DNA from: Ophiostoma sp. CBS 140.51
Lineage: Eukaryota > Ascomycota > Sordariomycetes > Ophiostomatales > Ophiostomataceae
NCBI GenBank assembly: GCA_029298735.1
Contig: JANSLP010000129.1
Span: forward strand, 19,175-83,174
Length of the DNA stretch: 64,000 nt
Direction of reading: 5' to 3'
The notes under the pieces were generated by a model. That model worked only from the letters and a program-made list of their open reading frames with translations, ran no database searches and had not been told where the DNA came from. Position 1 is the first letter of the stretch. Each line of letters begins with the position of its first letter. Position numbers and translations under genes: made by a program. Below are positions 40,955 through 52,177 of this stretch, piece after piece.

Positions 40955-42747
40955 GGTGAGAGTTTGAGAGGAGTCGGAGGAAGAGAAGGGTGAAGGAGTT
41001 GTTGGTTGTAGAGAGAGACAAAAAGACTGCACGGTACGCGTCCAGGGATTTGTTTTATTTGCTGCAAATCTGTAGTAAATTCATTGCATCACTCCATGTC
41101 ACTGCTGGGATTTTCTGTGCTGATGCTGATCGCTCATTGGGGCCAACATGCCGACAGGAGCAAGGTCCTGTTTCCCACCACGTTCCTCATCTTGCACCGA
41201 GCTTTCGGGCAGCACTTGTCCGAAAGACCATGCTTTACCTACAGACTCGTCCTTTGAATTGATGGCAACCCCCGCCTTCCCGCATTGTCTGATTTGGTTG
41301 TAGTTTGTCTCGCTGTATCATTGTCGACCATATCTTCATCTCGCCATCTGTCAACATTACTGGCCGATTGGCTATTCTTTTATCTCTGCCTTGAAGCTCT
41401 CCCTCCACGGGTATCGACATCCATTGAATTCAATACAACACACTAGGACGGTATTATCTTCACGGAGATGCCCCCTTTTTTACACCCATGGTTCGCCGTT
41501 GGGATGCCAAGTCCAGTCTCTCCTCTCATCAGATTCCCCCCTTCCCCGCGATATCGACAAGGAGCGGCATCCGACCGCAAAACATACTCCTGGTGTGGCT
41601 CATCGTCGCAAAATGCACCGAGAAATCCGCCTGTTTGGTAATAGCCTCGGGTTCAAACGCAGGGGGATGAAATGAACCAAGTGTCACAAAGTGCTTGCTG
41701 ACCGTAAGTGACTGTTGGTGGCTGTTGGTTCCCATCTCGCTCGCGGGGAAGGGATGCCCGTTCCAGGTTTATTGTGTCTCGAAATTTTAGTCCCACATCG
41801 TTCATGTGGCACGTCCGGCTCATCAGATGAACAAACACCAAACAGGAAAGCAGACAAAAGACAAAAGTCACAAAATAGAGGGTGGACCCACTGCAGCGGA
41901 ACTCGCTTTCTTGGCTGTCTGGCTCTTTCCTCCTTCTTTTGGTTACGCTTTCTGACACGAGCTGAATTGGAAGGACCGGACCAACACCGAAGGATTTGGC
42001 CAACGGAACCACAAAATGGACACTTGGGACGGACCAAAACGCTGCAGCGGACCAAACATGGCCACTCTCACTGTCGATCTTTGCGGGGGAAAAGCGAAAT
42101 GTTGACATGGGGCCCCGCGTTTCATTTTATGGCAACAGTCTGCCAAATTACCAGGGAATCGGGACTAGGTTGACTTTCCAAAACTCGTCTAAAATGTACA
42201 CTTTCGCCCAAAACATCCTCATGTCACGTTAAAGCTGAGTTCTACGTCCGACGTACCGCGTACCCCCTCACCTCTCACACCTCAAGTCGACTCCTAATCG
42301 TCTCTAGTTGGACTCTTGTCGCCTTCAGTTGACTCTTGTTTCTTGACTTTCGGTGCATATGCGGCCGAAGAGCACGCGGCGACGAGACTGGGGATCGAAG
42401 ATCCGGGGTTACCCAAAGCACCAAAGTCCTTTGTCAGAGCGGACACCGAATCTTGGCTACTGGGGATCCTCGACAAAGTTAGCACATAAACACGCGAAAA
42501 ATGCGTGGGAAAATGAGCGTAGACGAGGGTAAAGTTACGGTCGGTGTCGGTATAAAGACGACCGTAGATCCTTTTCAAAAGATAAATAATAAAACAAGTA
42601 GTTCCGCTCTTTTTATTTGTGGATTTTGTGGAACATTCAACATCCGTTGACATCGCCGGCAATTGTCAGTTTTGCATTGACCTTTATTCACAGCACCTCT
42701 CGTCTCTTTTCTTCTATTTCCGTGCATGCCCGAGGCGAAGCTTCAGC
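40955..42747. promoter_or_regulatory. Divergent region between GH78 and sugar porter, with CreA-type sites
   Basis: 1.8 kb between start codons, no supported gene. Near the porter there are three SYGGRG CreA-type motifs: CTGGGG 42388-42393, CCGGGG 42403-42408 and CTGGGG 42460-42465. Such clusters mediate glucose repression in moulds. Whether they act here is inference. Confidence 0.5.
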
Positions 42748-45410
42748 ATGGCCAACAACGATATTGATTCTAGGCCCCTGGAGACCGTGACCAGCACGGA
42801 GAAAGCCGGCATCTCCCACGTGGAACAGTCCGTCCTCGACGACTTCAGCCTTGCCAAAGTCGACGGTTATGTCAGCTACGGCCTGGCCAAGTCCCGGTTC
42901 GATAACTTGACCATCCCGCAAACCATCTGGACCTTCAAGCGTGTCATTATCATCATCATCTCGGTCTACACCGGCTACATCTGTGAAGGTTTCGAGGTAA
43001 GCAGGTTTACCCTCACCGTGCCCATCGGTCATCGACAATATCATGTTAACTAACATGTCAACAGCTCAACTCCTCTGGCTCCGTGATTGCCAATGCCGGC
43101 TTCATCAAGCAGTTCGGTTCTGGTGACGAGACCGGTGTGAGATCACTCAGCACGACTTGGGGTATGTTGTCCACCTATCCAGTACTTATGCATCATGACT
43201 GTATCTACATATAACTAACGACGACTTACAGTGTCTACCTGGTCCGCTCTTCTCGTATGCCTCTCCCACACTCTATATTCCACGTGGTCTCGTGGATGTA
43301 TTACTAACAGTCATAGAACGTTGGCCAAATCCTCACTTTCACTCATGTCTCTTGGTAAGAATACACCCACCTCTGATTTTATTTACATGTATTTGGCTCT
43401 AACGTGGGTTTAGGTTCGCCGACAAATTCGGCCGCAAGGCTTCATTTTATCTTGCCTGGACATGGCTTGCTCTTGTAGGTTGTACTGGCTTTTTGAATGT
43501 TATAATACATACTGACTTTTCATAGGGATGCGTGTTCATCAACGTCGCCAAGTCCCCCTCTGTTTGGGCAAGTTGAACCAGAACCAGAATAGTTGTCCAT
43601 GATGGGCTGTCACTAACACAGGAGACAGGCGCTCGGAAAGCTTTGCAACGGTGCAGGTGTCGGTGTCCTTCAGTAAGTCCTTCATGCAACCATTTCTTTA
43701 GGCATTCGGCATATACCGCACAGGATGTAACTCTAACCAATACTAGGGTGACATGCCAGATCTACGCCATGGAGGTTAGCCCCAACAAGATTCGTGGTGG
43801 TCTGGTCACCTTCCAGGCAGTGTGGTAAGTTCTATACACCGCTTTTATTCAGCCCCTGAGGCTATTATTTGATACACATGCTGACAACACGTCCACAGGA
43901 GTGACATTGGTGGCATTATCATCGCCGTGATGATGCAGCAGCTCAACTCGAAGTACCCCGACAACTACCTCCTTGCCATGCGAATCCTCTGGGCCCCGAT
44001 TGGCCTGATGCTTATCTGCTGGATCCTCGCTCCCGAGTCCCCTTGGTTCCACGCCCGTCACGACAACAAGGAGAAGGCTCTCAAGTCTATGCGTTGGCTG
44101 TACGGTGGTGTCGAGGGCTACGACTACGAGGAGGAATACTCGATTATCGTCAAGACAATTGAGCACGAGAAGGGTCTTTTGACGAGCAAGTTTAACACCT
44201 TGGAGATTTTCAAGGGCATCAACCTGGTGAGTCTAATCAGTCTAAAAACAAGGTGGTATCCCGACTGAGCTAACACCTATCTACTAGAAACGTACCTTGA
44301 CCGTTATGGTTCTTTCCGCTGGCCAGCAACTCGCCGGTCTCGTCATCATCAGCACCTACTCTACTTGTATGTTACAACACTTTTGTTCCCTTTTCTTGTT
44401 AAAGTACAAACATTAACAAATTGGCAGACTTCTTCTCGCTGGCTGGCTTGGATGACCCATTCCTTTGCACCGTCATCATATCGTAAGTTAATGCACCCGC
44501 CGTGATATTTGACATAGCAAAAGTTATTGAGCGGCTCGTTTCTAATCCCACTCCTTCTTGTAGTTGCGTCAACCTCTTCTCCATGATCTGCTGGTGTTTG
44601 TCCACTGATTTCGTTGGACGTCGCTTGATTGTCAACTGTTGCCAAACATTCGCAACTGTCATTCTCTTTGTCGTCGGTGCTCTGTGGTACACAGGTGCTC
44701 AAGACGGCAGTGTTACTGGTGGCACTGTTTTGGTAAGTTTTATTCACTAATGAGGTCTTGGTACTTGCCCAAATTGACTGACCATTTTCTGTCTCCAGCT
44801 CGTCATTTGCTGTTTGTGGAGTTTTGCCTTCCAGCCTATCGGCATGTCCTACTACCTTTACTCGGCCGAACTGCCCTCTGCTTTCCTGCGCAGTAAGTTT
44901 GCGTGTCCACAAAATTACCGTTCACATTTCGTGCCTCTAGCTTAACTAACATCACAACAGCCAAGACTGGACCCGTCACCTTCTTCGTCAACTCCATTCT
45001 GGGTATTGCTACATGGTGAGTTTTTGAAAACATGTGTTTCTCAAGCTTAAGTAGTTCTTTCACTGACCCTATAATTCAGCTACGCTACCCCGCCCATGCT
45101 TCTCAAGATGGGAGTCAGGTCAGGTTTCGTCTTTGGCGCCTTCTCCGTGCCCATCTGCATTCTCATGTGGCTCATGGTTCCTGAGACCAAGGGGTAAGTT
45201 TGCACCACCTAAGTATTCCAAACAGACGCATGGCTGTAAAAATATGACTAACTTTAAAACAGTCGCTCGGCTGCTGAAATCGACGAGCTGTACGAGCGCA
45301 AGATCCCCGTCTGGAGATGGACAAAGACGGTCACCGCCGTCGAGGAGGAGATGCAGACTGTTACCCAGATCAAGGGTGATGTCAGAGGTGAGACTAAGGA
45401 GATCGCCTAG
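42748..45410 (+). CDS. MFS sugar porter, intron-rich (16 exons)
   Basis: Twelve-helix proton/sugar symporter of the SP family, maltose/alpha-glucoside-permease subgroup. Exons: 42748-42996, 43065-43161, 43232-43254, 43317-43354, 43414-43474, 43526-43567, 43629-43672, 43747-43824, 43899-44226, 44288-44366, 44428-44482, 44564-44732, 44799-44892, 44961-45015, 45080-45193, 45263-45410. Together they are in phase and encode 557 residues. Signatures: YTGYICEGFE in helix 1, FADKFGRK after helix 2, LCNGAGVGVLQ then YAMEVSPNKIRGGL (helix 4 to loop), PESPW after helix 6, QQLAGL in helix 7, VGRR, and PETKG after helix 12. Intron 6 uses a GC donor (GCAAGT at 43568). GH78 nearby suggests a rhamnose or oligosaccharide substrate, but the sequence does not prove it. 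Confidence 0.88.
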
Positions 45411-46142
45411 ATTATTGTGGGCGGTGTTCCAGCACGGCGATGGCGATTTGCAACATCACTTTAGTTTGCGGAATCTGCACAGCGCAACTTGAGCATATAC
45501 CGCCAATTGTACATGGCGGGCGCTCTACACGGATTCGGGGGGTTAGAGGTCTGCGGTAGTGTGTGGTACTCGGTCATATCTGTCCAAAACGACGCCAAAG
45601 GCTCGCCAAAGGCCGTAGAAAATGACAGCTTCACTATTTTAGTCACCAAATAGAACATATAGTGTCACAATATTGTGATGGTTTATGGTACTCTATATGT
45701 GAGTCGCATTTTCACATCCTGAAGAATCGGATGCGGACAATTCGTATTGAACGGGCGACGCCTGACAACGAACGTTGGGCTCAAGTCCGCATTGGGGCAT
45801 TGTTGTCTTGTGGTGGGACTGGATAGAATGTGCTTGCATATGCAGAGAAAATGTGCACTTTGTCAAATCTTCGGCCAAATACACGTGTTCCATTTACTTA
45901 AGGCGACACCAAGCCGGCCAGAGAATATGCAAAGAGAGAGGCTTAGACCAGACTGGCCAAATATGATTGGGCTACGGGTAGCCATTTTAGAGACGAGAAC
46001 TACGATGGAACACTACCGAGTGTGTATGCTGCTACATCGGCTCATGACGGTTTTTATTTTCCTTTTCTCGCTCATATCATACTGTTTTCGATGCCCATTA
46101 AGAAATCATATCTTCATGCTACAACTTCACGTCGATCACACC
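45411..46142. other. Intergenic region upstream of the HET gene
   Basis: 730 bp between the porter stop and the chosen HET start. The HET frame is open upstream to 45747, but that part lacks HET-family sequence and is more AT-rich; I treat it as promoter and 5' UTR. Confidence 0.45.
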
Positions 46143-48551
46143 ATGCCAACGACAGCGATGGCACAAAGGCAGGGTACTTCCAATGGGGATGAACTCTGCA
46201 GTACCTGTGCAAGTTTGCAGCTTACCCCTCGACAATTTGTTCTCCTTCCCGGCGATCCTGATTACCCATACCGATCAGAGACAAAAGACCCGACAGATCT
46301 TGGAAACTTAGAGGCCATGTCACAGCGCAAGTCATGTCCGCTATGCCAATTTATCTATGCCACCCTTAAGGGCCAAATTATCGAGAAGCAGGCTGGACGA
46401 ACACCAACTGAAGACGCAGTAAAGGCACGAGCTGCTATCAGAGTCAACTTCTCTTGGAAACAACCTTACGAGGTCTACCCAACTTTTGGAGACGAAGAGG
46501 GCGAACATGGTTATTATGGACCTACTGGGCCTTTCATACGGTATTTAAATCTGTTACCGTACCTACCAGAAGACGGCACTGACTACGTCGATATTTACAT
46601 GCCGAGTTGTGGAATCCACCTTGTTGAGAACGACCTACCGGAAACAGTCCCACCAGTTCCCCCTGTCGAGAGGCATCTTCTTACCCGGCTGCGAAAACCT
46701 AATGCCATCGACTTTGACCTTGTCCGCCAGTGGATCACTGAGTGCAAGGCCCGGCACCGTCGGACATGCTGCCTCTACACCCAAAAGACACTAGACTCTT
46801 TGGAGCACCACTCATATCACCCAGCAGACATGGTTCCCGAGTTCAGGTGCATCGACGTTGGGCTCCATTGCCTGGCGATAGTCCCCTCAGGAACTCTGTA
46901 TGCGGCGTTGAGCTATGTATGGGGTACGCAACCGTGTTATCGTACGGTACGAGTAGATGTCGCCAGAAACGAGCAACCTGGGGCCTTTGCTGTCATGGGG
47001 AGTGGCTACAATGACCTGCCACAGACAATCCGCGATGCCATGTATGCCGCACGAGAGATGGGCATCCAGTATCTGTGGGTTGACAGTGTTTGTATCGTTC
47101 AAGACGACGACGATGTCCGGCAAAAAACGATCCAGAGCATGCACATGGTGTACTGCGCTGCCGATGTGGTGCTCGTGGCGGCGGGGTCTCAACAAGCCCA
47201 CGCCGGAATTTCTGGCGTACGACCTTTAGCCGAAGGAGACCACGGGGCGGGACAGGAGCGGGGCCCGCATGAGAAAATACGACCGCGCCAGAACATCTTG
47301 GAGCTGGCAACAGGCTTTCGTCTAGCGGAAGGCAGCGGGTGGGCCGGAAATGAGGGAGAGTACTATTCGAGAGGCTGGACAATGCAGGAAGCACATTTTG
47401 CCACACGCAGCGTCATATTCCGAGACGGGCAAGCCACCTTTCGTTGCAGGTGTATCGGAATCCAACAAGAAGTGAAAGAGGATGATCCCCTGGGCAAATG
47501 GGATCGCTACGAAGACAACAACGAAATGCGGGAACTGGGAACTCCCCGGTACGACCTTATCTCAGAGTACACAAAACGAAAACTGACAAGGATTGACGAC
47601 GTCTACCACGCCTTTACAGGTATAGCTCGCGAGATTGCCGTCAAGTATAGCTCGGAATTTTGTCACGGCCTGCCGACCAGGTTTATCGACAACGCCCTTC
47701 TCTGGCAGCCCTTGCGAGACCCCGGCATACGGTATGCCCCTGGCACCATTGGTGTCTGTGGGCCAAGCTGGTCATGGTCTGGATGGCGGGGAAAAGTGTA
47801 TTATCTTTTTCACAGTGATACTAGAGCTTGGACAGACGACAAACATCTCATGGCAAAGAGAATGCGAGCAGGGTCATGGATAGCGTGGTACCAGCGCGAG
47901 CAGCATGCCTCAACTAAATGTACACCACTTGTACGACATCGCTATGGTCCATGTGACGATGACGATAGTGGCATTGAGGCGGCATTCCAACTAGAGCAGC
48001 ATTTTTCTGGTCTGGATTGCAGCCAAACGGAGCCAACAGCTGTGGTGCTTGGAGCTTCTCATGGCGCATGGCCCTCGACTTATATAAAGGACACATTAAG
48101 CCGCTATCCCGGATCCGGGTTTTTGCAATTCTGGACCGTTTCCATTCGTCTCACCATGGACGAGGAGAAGTTCACACGGCGTCTTTCAGGCGGCCATATG
48201 CTGTGTGAACTCTTAGGCCGCAGCGGCGCCTATGTTGGCAGCATTTCTGTTCATCCAAATTGGCTGAAGCAACAGGATTCTACCAACGGCGGCGGACTGC
48301 TCCCCCAAGTCAGGGAGTTTATCATATTGTGTCAATATAATGACAAGCTGCAGCTCATGCTGATAGAGTGGGTAGCACCAGATTGCAAACGATGGACCAG
48401 TGGACGAATTGGGCCAGTAGCTCCAGGAATGGAGACCAAAGAAGCAGGGTCGGCATATGCAGAGCGTGTTGCCATCGGTAGCCTAGATATCGGCATGGTC
48501 GGCGAGGCGCTTGATGGCGGACCAGAATGGAAGGAAATCATTTTGGGGTAG
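46143..48551 (+). CDS. HET-domain (heterokaryon incompatibility) protein
   Basis: HET domains are TIR-related modules that trigger cell death on non-self fusion; most family members are of unknown specificity. Single exon, 802 residues from the ATG at 46143. That start places LCSTCASLQLTPRQF near the N-terminus, as in other HET proteins with a zinc-knuckle-like CxxC leader; an in-frame ATG at 45747 would add ~130 unsupported residues. The HET domain covers about residues 250-430: LYAALSYVWGT, NDLPQTIRDAMYAAREMGIQYLWVDSVCIVQDD is its core, VLVAAGSQQAHAGISGVRP its end, and SRGWTMQEAHFATRSVIF follows. Later GPSWSWSGW is another family block. No membrane segment or repeat domain. Specificity is unknown. 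Confidence 0.88.
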   Translation: MPTTAMAQRQGTSNGDELCSTCASLQLTPRQFVLLPGDPDYPYRSETKDPTDLGNLEAMSQRKSCPLCQFIYATLKGQIIEKQAGRTPTEDAVKARAAIRVNFSWKQPYEVYPTFGDEEGEHGYYGPTGPFIRYLNLLPYLPEDGTDYVDIYMPSCGIHLVENDLPETVPPVPPVERHLLTRLRKPNAIDFDLVRQWITECKARHRRTCCLYTQKTLDSLEHHSYHPADMVPEFRCIDVGLHCLAIVPSGTLYAALSYVWGTQPCYRTVRVDVARNEQPGAFAVMGSGYNDLPQTIRDAMYAAREMGIQYLWVDSVCIVQDDDDVRQKTIQSMHMVYCAADVVLVAAGSQQAHAGISGVRPLAEGDHGAGQERGPHEKIRPRQNILELATGFRLAEGSGWAGNEGEYYSRGWTMQEAHFATRSVIFRDGQATFRCRCIGIQQEVKEDDPLGKWDRYEDNNEMRELGTPRYDLISEYTKRKLTRIDDVYHAFTGIAREIAVKYSSEFCHGLPTRFIDNALLWQPLRDPGIRYAPGTIGVCGPSWSWSGWRGKVYYLFHSDTRAWTDDKHLMAKRMRAGSWIAWYQREQHASTKCTPLVRHRYGPCDDDDSGIEAAFQLEQHFSGLDCSQTEPTAVVLGASHGAWPSTYIKDTLSRYPGSGFLQFWTVSIRLTMDEEKFTRRLSGGHMLCELLGRSGAYVGSISVHPNWLKQQDSTNGGGLLPQVREFIILCQYNDKLQLMLIEWVAPDCKRWTSGRIGPVAPGMETKEAGSAYAERVAIGSLDIGMVGEALDGGPEWKEIILG

Positions 48552-49012
48552 TAAGACGGGGTCCGGCGCACGATAGAATCAATGTAGATAATATACCCGC
48601 CGAAAAACCTCTCTGACGTCCCTGCAAATCGCGGCCCGTCTTTCGGGGCCAAGCGGCATTCAACTAGTTTGGTAGACCATCGACAGTGGAGAGCATCAGG
48701 GTGGGCCACGACTGGATATGGCCTGAAGCATTGCATGGTGCATTAGGTGATGGTCCAGAGTAGAAGGAGATCATTTTGGGATGACAAGGAAGGGGGCTTT
48801 GAAGTGTGTTGGATGAAGAATGCAGATGTCATTAGATTGGAATAGAAGTCGTAAATATTATCGATGATTTAAAAAAAAAGAAAGAAAGTGTGGTATTCCT
48901 AGAAAACGCCAGTCCCGATGAGTGGTGACCTCCCCAAAATGCACCCAAAATGTGTCGCTAAACAAATACAAGACGCCGAAATGTCTACATATTATTCCTT
49001 CCACCGTATCTC
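48552..49012. other. Convergent 3' intergenic region
   Basis: 460 bp between HET (+) and the DUF5519 gene (-). The segment 48702-48780 partly repeats the end of the HET coding region (GGCATGG, then GGTCCAGAGTAGAAGGAGAT resembling GGACCAGAATGGAAGGAAAT at 48520), a decayed local duplication. Confidence 0.5.
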
Positions 49013-49822
49013 TTACAATCGCTCCGGCCGGCGGATGCACAGCTCCCGTTGTGTGTATGTGCAGAATCGTACGCTCGCCAACACCAGCCGCTTCCAGTCA
49101 GGCAGCTCGGCAGCACATCGTGGGGCATGTACCGACACGTATTGGATGGTCTCAACATGGTTGTCGTCGTCTAAAACGACGGGTAGTCGTTCTGCCCAGC
49201 CGCACTCAACAGCAGCAGCCGCATCGGCTAGCGACAGGATCATATGGGCACTGCCATCGGCGTGCAGATGTAAATGCTCGCCGTGGGTCGGCATTAGCCA
49301 GGCAGGTAAGTCGAGGCCGCAGTCGACAAAGATGCCCTTGGCGACGATCTCGCCGGCATGTTTTGCACACTCGGAAGGCCGTAAACGGACAGTATCGTGG
49401 TTGGCCCAGACGGTGGACTTGATAAAGTCGGCCATGTCGAAGCGAAGGCGGTCGAGAGAGTCGACGTCTCGTTGGCGGCGGCCGCGGGGATGTATGTGGG
49501 AGTGTGTGTATGGTAATGGCGAAGGGTCTTTGTTGAGAAGATCGTGATTCAAGGTGCTACCCGTGAGTGGGAGACCTGTCCGCCATGCGAGCGGCCGGTG
49601 GTCGAGGAAGCTTGTGAGGTTGTGAGGAATGGCATAAAAGTTGGAGGAGAGGTTGTCGTCGTCGTCATCGCCGGTGAGGCGGTCATTGTCGTCTTCAAGA
49701 GCACTGTTTGTGCGGTGCAAAAAGCTGTCATCACTGGTGTAGCTGCTACTGGGACTGTTGCTATTGTTGGCTGTAGGCCGTGTTGCCGAAACGAATGGTG
49801 AAGACATGATGGGAGCGGCCAT
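49013..49822 (-). CDS. DUF5519 (luciferase-like domain) protein
   Basis: Single exon, 269 residues. The first ~75 residues are Ser/Asn/Asp-rich and probably disordered (TGDDDDDNLSS). From ~80 on it is folded: HPRGRRQRDVDSLDRL, a HGEHLHLHADGSAHMILS segment, AVECGWAERLPV, then YVSVHAPRCAAELPDWKRLV near the C-terminus. The last two blocks match the DUF5519 domain found in many fungi and bacteria, named for slight similarity to luciferase-type proteins; no activity is established. Two Met codons (1 and 6) are possible starts. Convergent with HET. Confidence 0.68.
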   Translation of the reverse strand: MAAPIMSSPFVSATRPTANNSNSPSSSYTSDDSFLHRTNSALEDDNDRLTGDDDDDNLSSNFYAIPHNLTSFLDHRPLAWRTGLPLTGSTLNHDLLNKDPSPLPYTHSHIHPRGRRQRDVDSLDRLRFDMADFIKSTVWANHDTVRLRPSECAKHAGEIVAKGIFVDCGLDLPAWLMPTHGEHLHLHADGSAHMILSLADAAAAVECGWAERLPVVLDDDNHVETIQYVSVHAPRCAAELPDWKRLVLASVRFCTYTQRELCIRRPERL

Positions 49823-50598
49823 GGTTGTGTTTGTTGTGGCGGTTGGAAATGTGTCGATTGAGGAAACCAGGTCGATGCATGCGGAGTGAGAGAGGTTGCG
49901 CAGGTGTTGATATATGTCGTAAGCTCTGAAGTGACGTGTCGTTCCTTCCTCACGAGAGAAGGGTGTCGAAACAGGAGAGGAAGGAAGGAGGTGGCGGAGG
50001 TCGTGCTGTTTTGCTTTGTCGCTGCTTCCCTGTCAGGAATTGGGAAAGAGGAGACGTAAGAGTGGGGGTGTTTAATGGGGCAACGGCCGGGCCGCAGCCC
50101 CACTATAAACCTTATATCCGAGCCTATTCCAACCAATGCCGTGCAATCATTTCAGCCTTTTGCTGTGTTTTTGCTGTTTTTTCTGCTGTCTGAATGGTGT
50201 TTGGCCCGTTAGCCCGTGCTCGGTGATTAAAATCCGAGTGTTCCGTAGCGGCCGCGCTGCTGCCTACAGAGGATTGCGACTGGATTTGACAGTGTAATTC
50301 CTAACAGGGACTTGAGGGAAAATGCCGATTCAGCGCCGTAAAACTCCCATCTTCCACCAGAAATGTCTCGGGGCTCGGGCTCGGACGGCGCCAGGAATTT
50401 GAATTTGACCTTCTGGGGCACAGGATGAGTCTTCAATTTCGTTCTCGTTCTCGCTTATTATAACCGTTGTTTTCGTCTTTCGATGTCCTTGACGTTACGG
50501 ACTTTATGACACCCCGTCCCGTTTTTCATTGCTTTAAAATGATGTCTATTTCATTTCTATTCTGGTGCATCGGTCTAATTGTCGAATCCCCGACTTTG
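49823..50598. promoter_or_regulatory. DUF5519 promoter and FMO 3' flank
   Basis: About 780 bp. Holds the minus-strand DUF5519 promoter at left and the FMO 3' UTR at right. No gene or repeat supported. Confidence 0.45.
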
Positions 50599-52177
50599 TC
50601 ATGACTTTTCTGCCTCCTTCGACGCGTCGGCCTCCGCGGACGCTGCCCACGCCTTGTAGTCGAATCCCAGCTGCTCCAGCTTCTGAATACCAAAATGCTT
50701 TTCACCCAATGCCCGCGCCGCAAGCTTTATCATTGGGAACCGTTCACGCGTCCAGGCCTTTTCGGGACCCCAGTACGGCGGCAGTTTGCCGATACCTTCA
50801 TTTGGAAGGAGATCAGGATTCCGTGCAGCCTGCATGCTACGGTCATGTAGCCGGTTGATGTACTCGACGTCACGTGGGAAAGCGAGATTGTGAAGCTGTT
50901 TGCCGATGCCCTTTTCTGCAATGAGCTCGTCGAGCCAGTTCTGCATCATCTCGGTCGACGGCAGCGGGAGACGACCTGAGAAAAGACGGGCGACCCATGC
51001 ACTCTGGGCCTCGGCGACGGGGAATGGGACAATGCGCTGCGGAATACCTAGGAAAGTGAGAGTCGGCTCATGGACGGAGAGGATGTGATCGTAGAGACCC
51101 GGGACGTGTGAACCATCGGGGACGGTGATGTGCGGCTCGAGGCTGCGCAGGAATGGGCAAGAGTAAAAGTAACCGGTACAAAAGACGACAGCATCAATGT
51201 TTGTCTCGACAACACCATCGGCAAAGCGAACACCGCATTGAGCGGGAAGAAACTCGACAATTTCAGGGACATTGCGAATCGGTGGCGGTACATCGTCTGT
51301 AGATGCCACTGCTGGCGTGCTGGTTGTACTTGGGTTCGGCTTCTCCTTCTCCGAGACGAGGACGGGTGACTGAGCTACTGTCGCGATTTGAGCACTGAGA
51401 TCAATGCCCGATGCTGAATTGCCAACCACAATCACCTTCTGGCCCTTGAAGGGATCTGGTCTCCTGTAGAACTTGGAGTGTGTGACAACGCCGGGATGGG
51501 CCTCGTTGAAGGCGGCCAGACCAGCGATATCAGGTACGAATGGGTCGTTGTAGTGACCGTTGGCAACGACGACCGCATCAAACTCGGTCATCCGTTTTGT
51601 GCCGCTTGGGACATGCTGAGTGTCAATCTCCCAGGCCGCTGATTTAACGCCTGCTGCTTTCGTTCGTCGCACTTCCAAAACTTGCGTCTCCAGAGACAAT
51701 AGTGACGAGACATTCTCCGCGTTCTTGTGTAGATACTTCTGGACAACGACGTGTGGTGGGAAGAGTGCGCTGCCTTCAGGGAACGGCTGGTCGCAGTAGT
51801 TCATGAGTGTGTGCGGGATGTTCGTCTCGAGCTGGTCGTAAACAGGCGACACGACCACGGGCGGTGCAGCATCGGCATCGTTGTCGTCGTGAACTAGAGT
51901 ATCTGGCCGATCTGACGGCTTCGTGCGAGGGATTGTGAAATCACTGTCGACAACGTGCAGCGGTGTGTAGTTCCAGAGACCGCCGGCCGTTGCACGTTGG
52001 TCAAAGACCTCGATCTTGGAGAACTTGTTCTCGGCTTTCAAGTATCTGGAGGTGTTAGCCGAGGCGGCACAAAATATAGAGACAGTCAAGTGTTGCCTAC
52101 TTTGCTGCTGCAAGACCGCAAGCACCGGCGCCGATGACGGCCACGCGGTCGACTTTGAGTGTTCTGTCGCTAGCCAT
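50599..52177 (-). CDS. Flavin-containing monooxygenase
   Basis: FAD/NADPH enzyme that oxygenates soft nucleophiles (N or S) or acts in secondary metabolism. Exons 52177-52101 and 52045-50599 encode 507 residues. The FAD-binding Rossmann motif GAGACG lies at about residues 15-20 (VAVIGAGACGLAAAKYL), followed by ATAGGLWNY, the FMO GG-W element. The NADPH motif is VIVVGNSASGIDL. FCTGYFYSCPF is the C-terminal ATG-like motif, and HPGVVTHSKFYR is a version of the FMO signature. A Ser/Thr/Pro-rich insert follows VLVSEKEKP. No signal peptide. It shares a 631-bp divergent promoter with a Zn(II)2Cys6 regulator, suggesting local control. Substrate unknown. Confidence 0.88.

Noticed and set aside
40955..41032. 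Upstream in-frame ATG for GH78
   Set aside because: Would add a Ser/Pro-rich leader of 26 residues with no family match; it is not a convincing signal peptide. MSPIRISSVTFEHHP is the typical start.
41620..41690. tRNA-like GGGTTCAAACGC segment
   Set aside because: It resembles a B-box loosely, but no cloverleaf or A-box could be built around it; no tRNA was convincing anywhere in the window.
45747..46142. N-terminal extension of the HET protein
   Set aside because: Open in frame, but the added ~130 residues are unlike HET proteins; the family leader with CxxC starts right after 46143.
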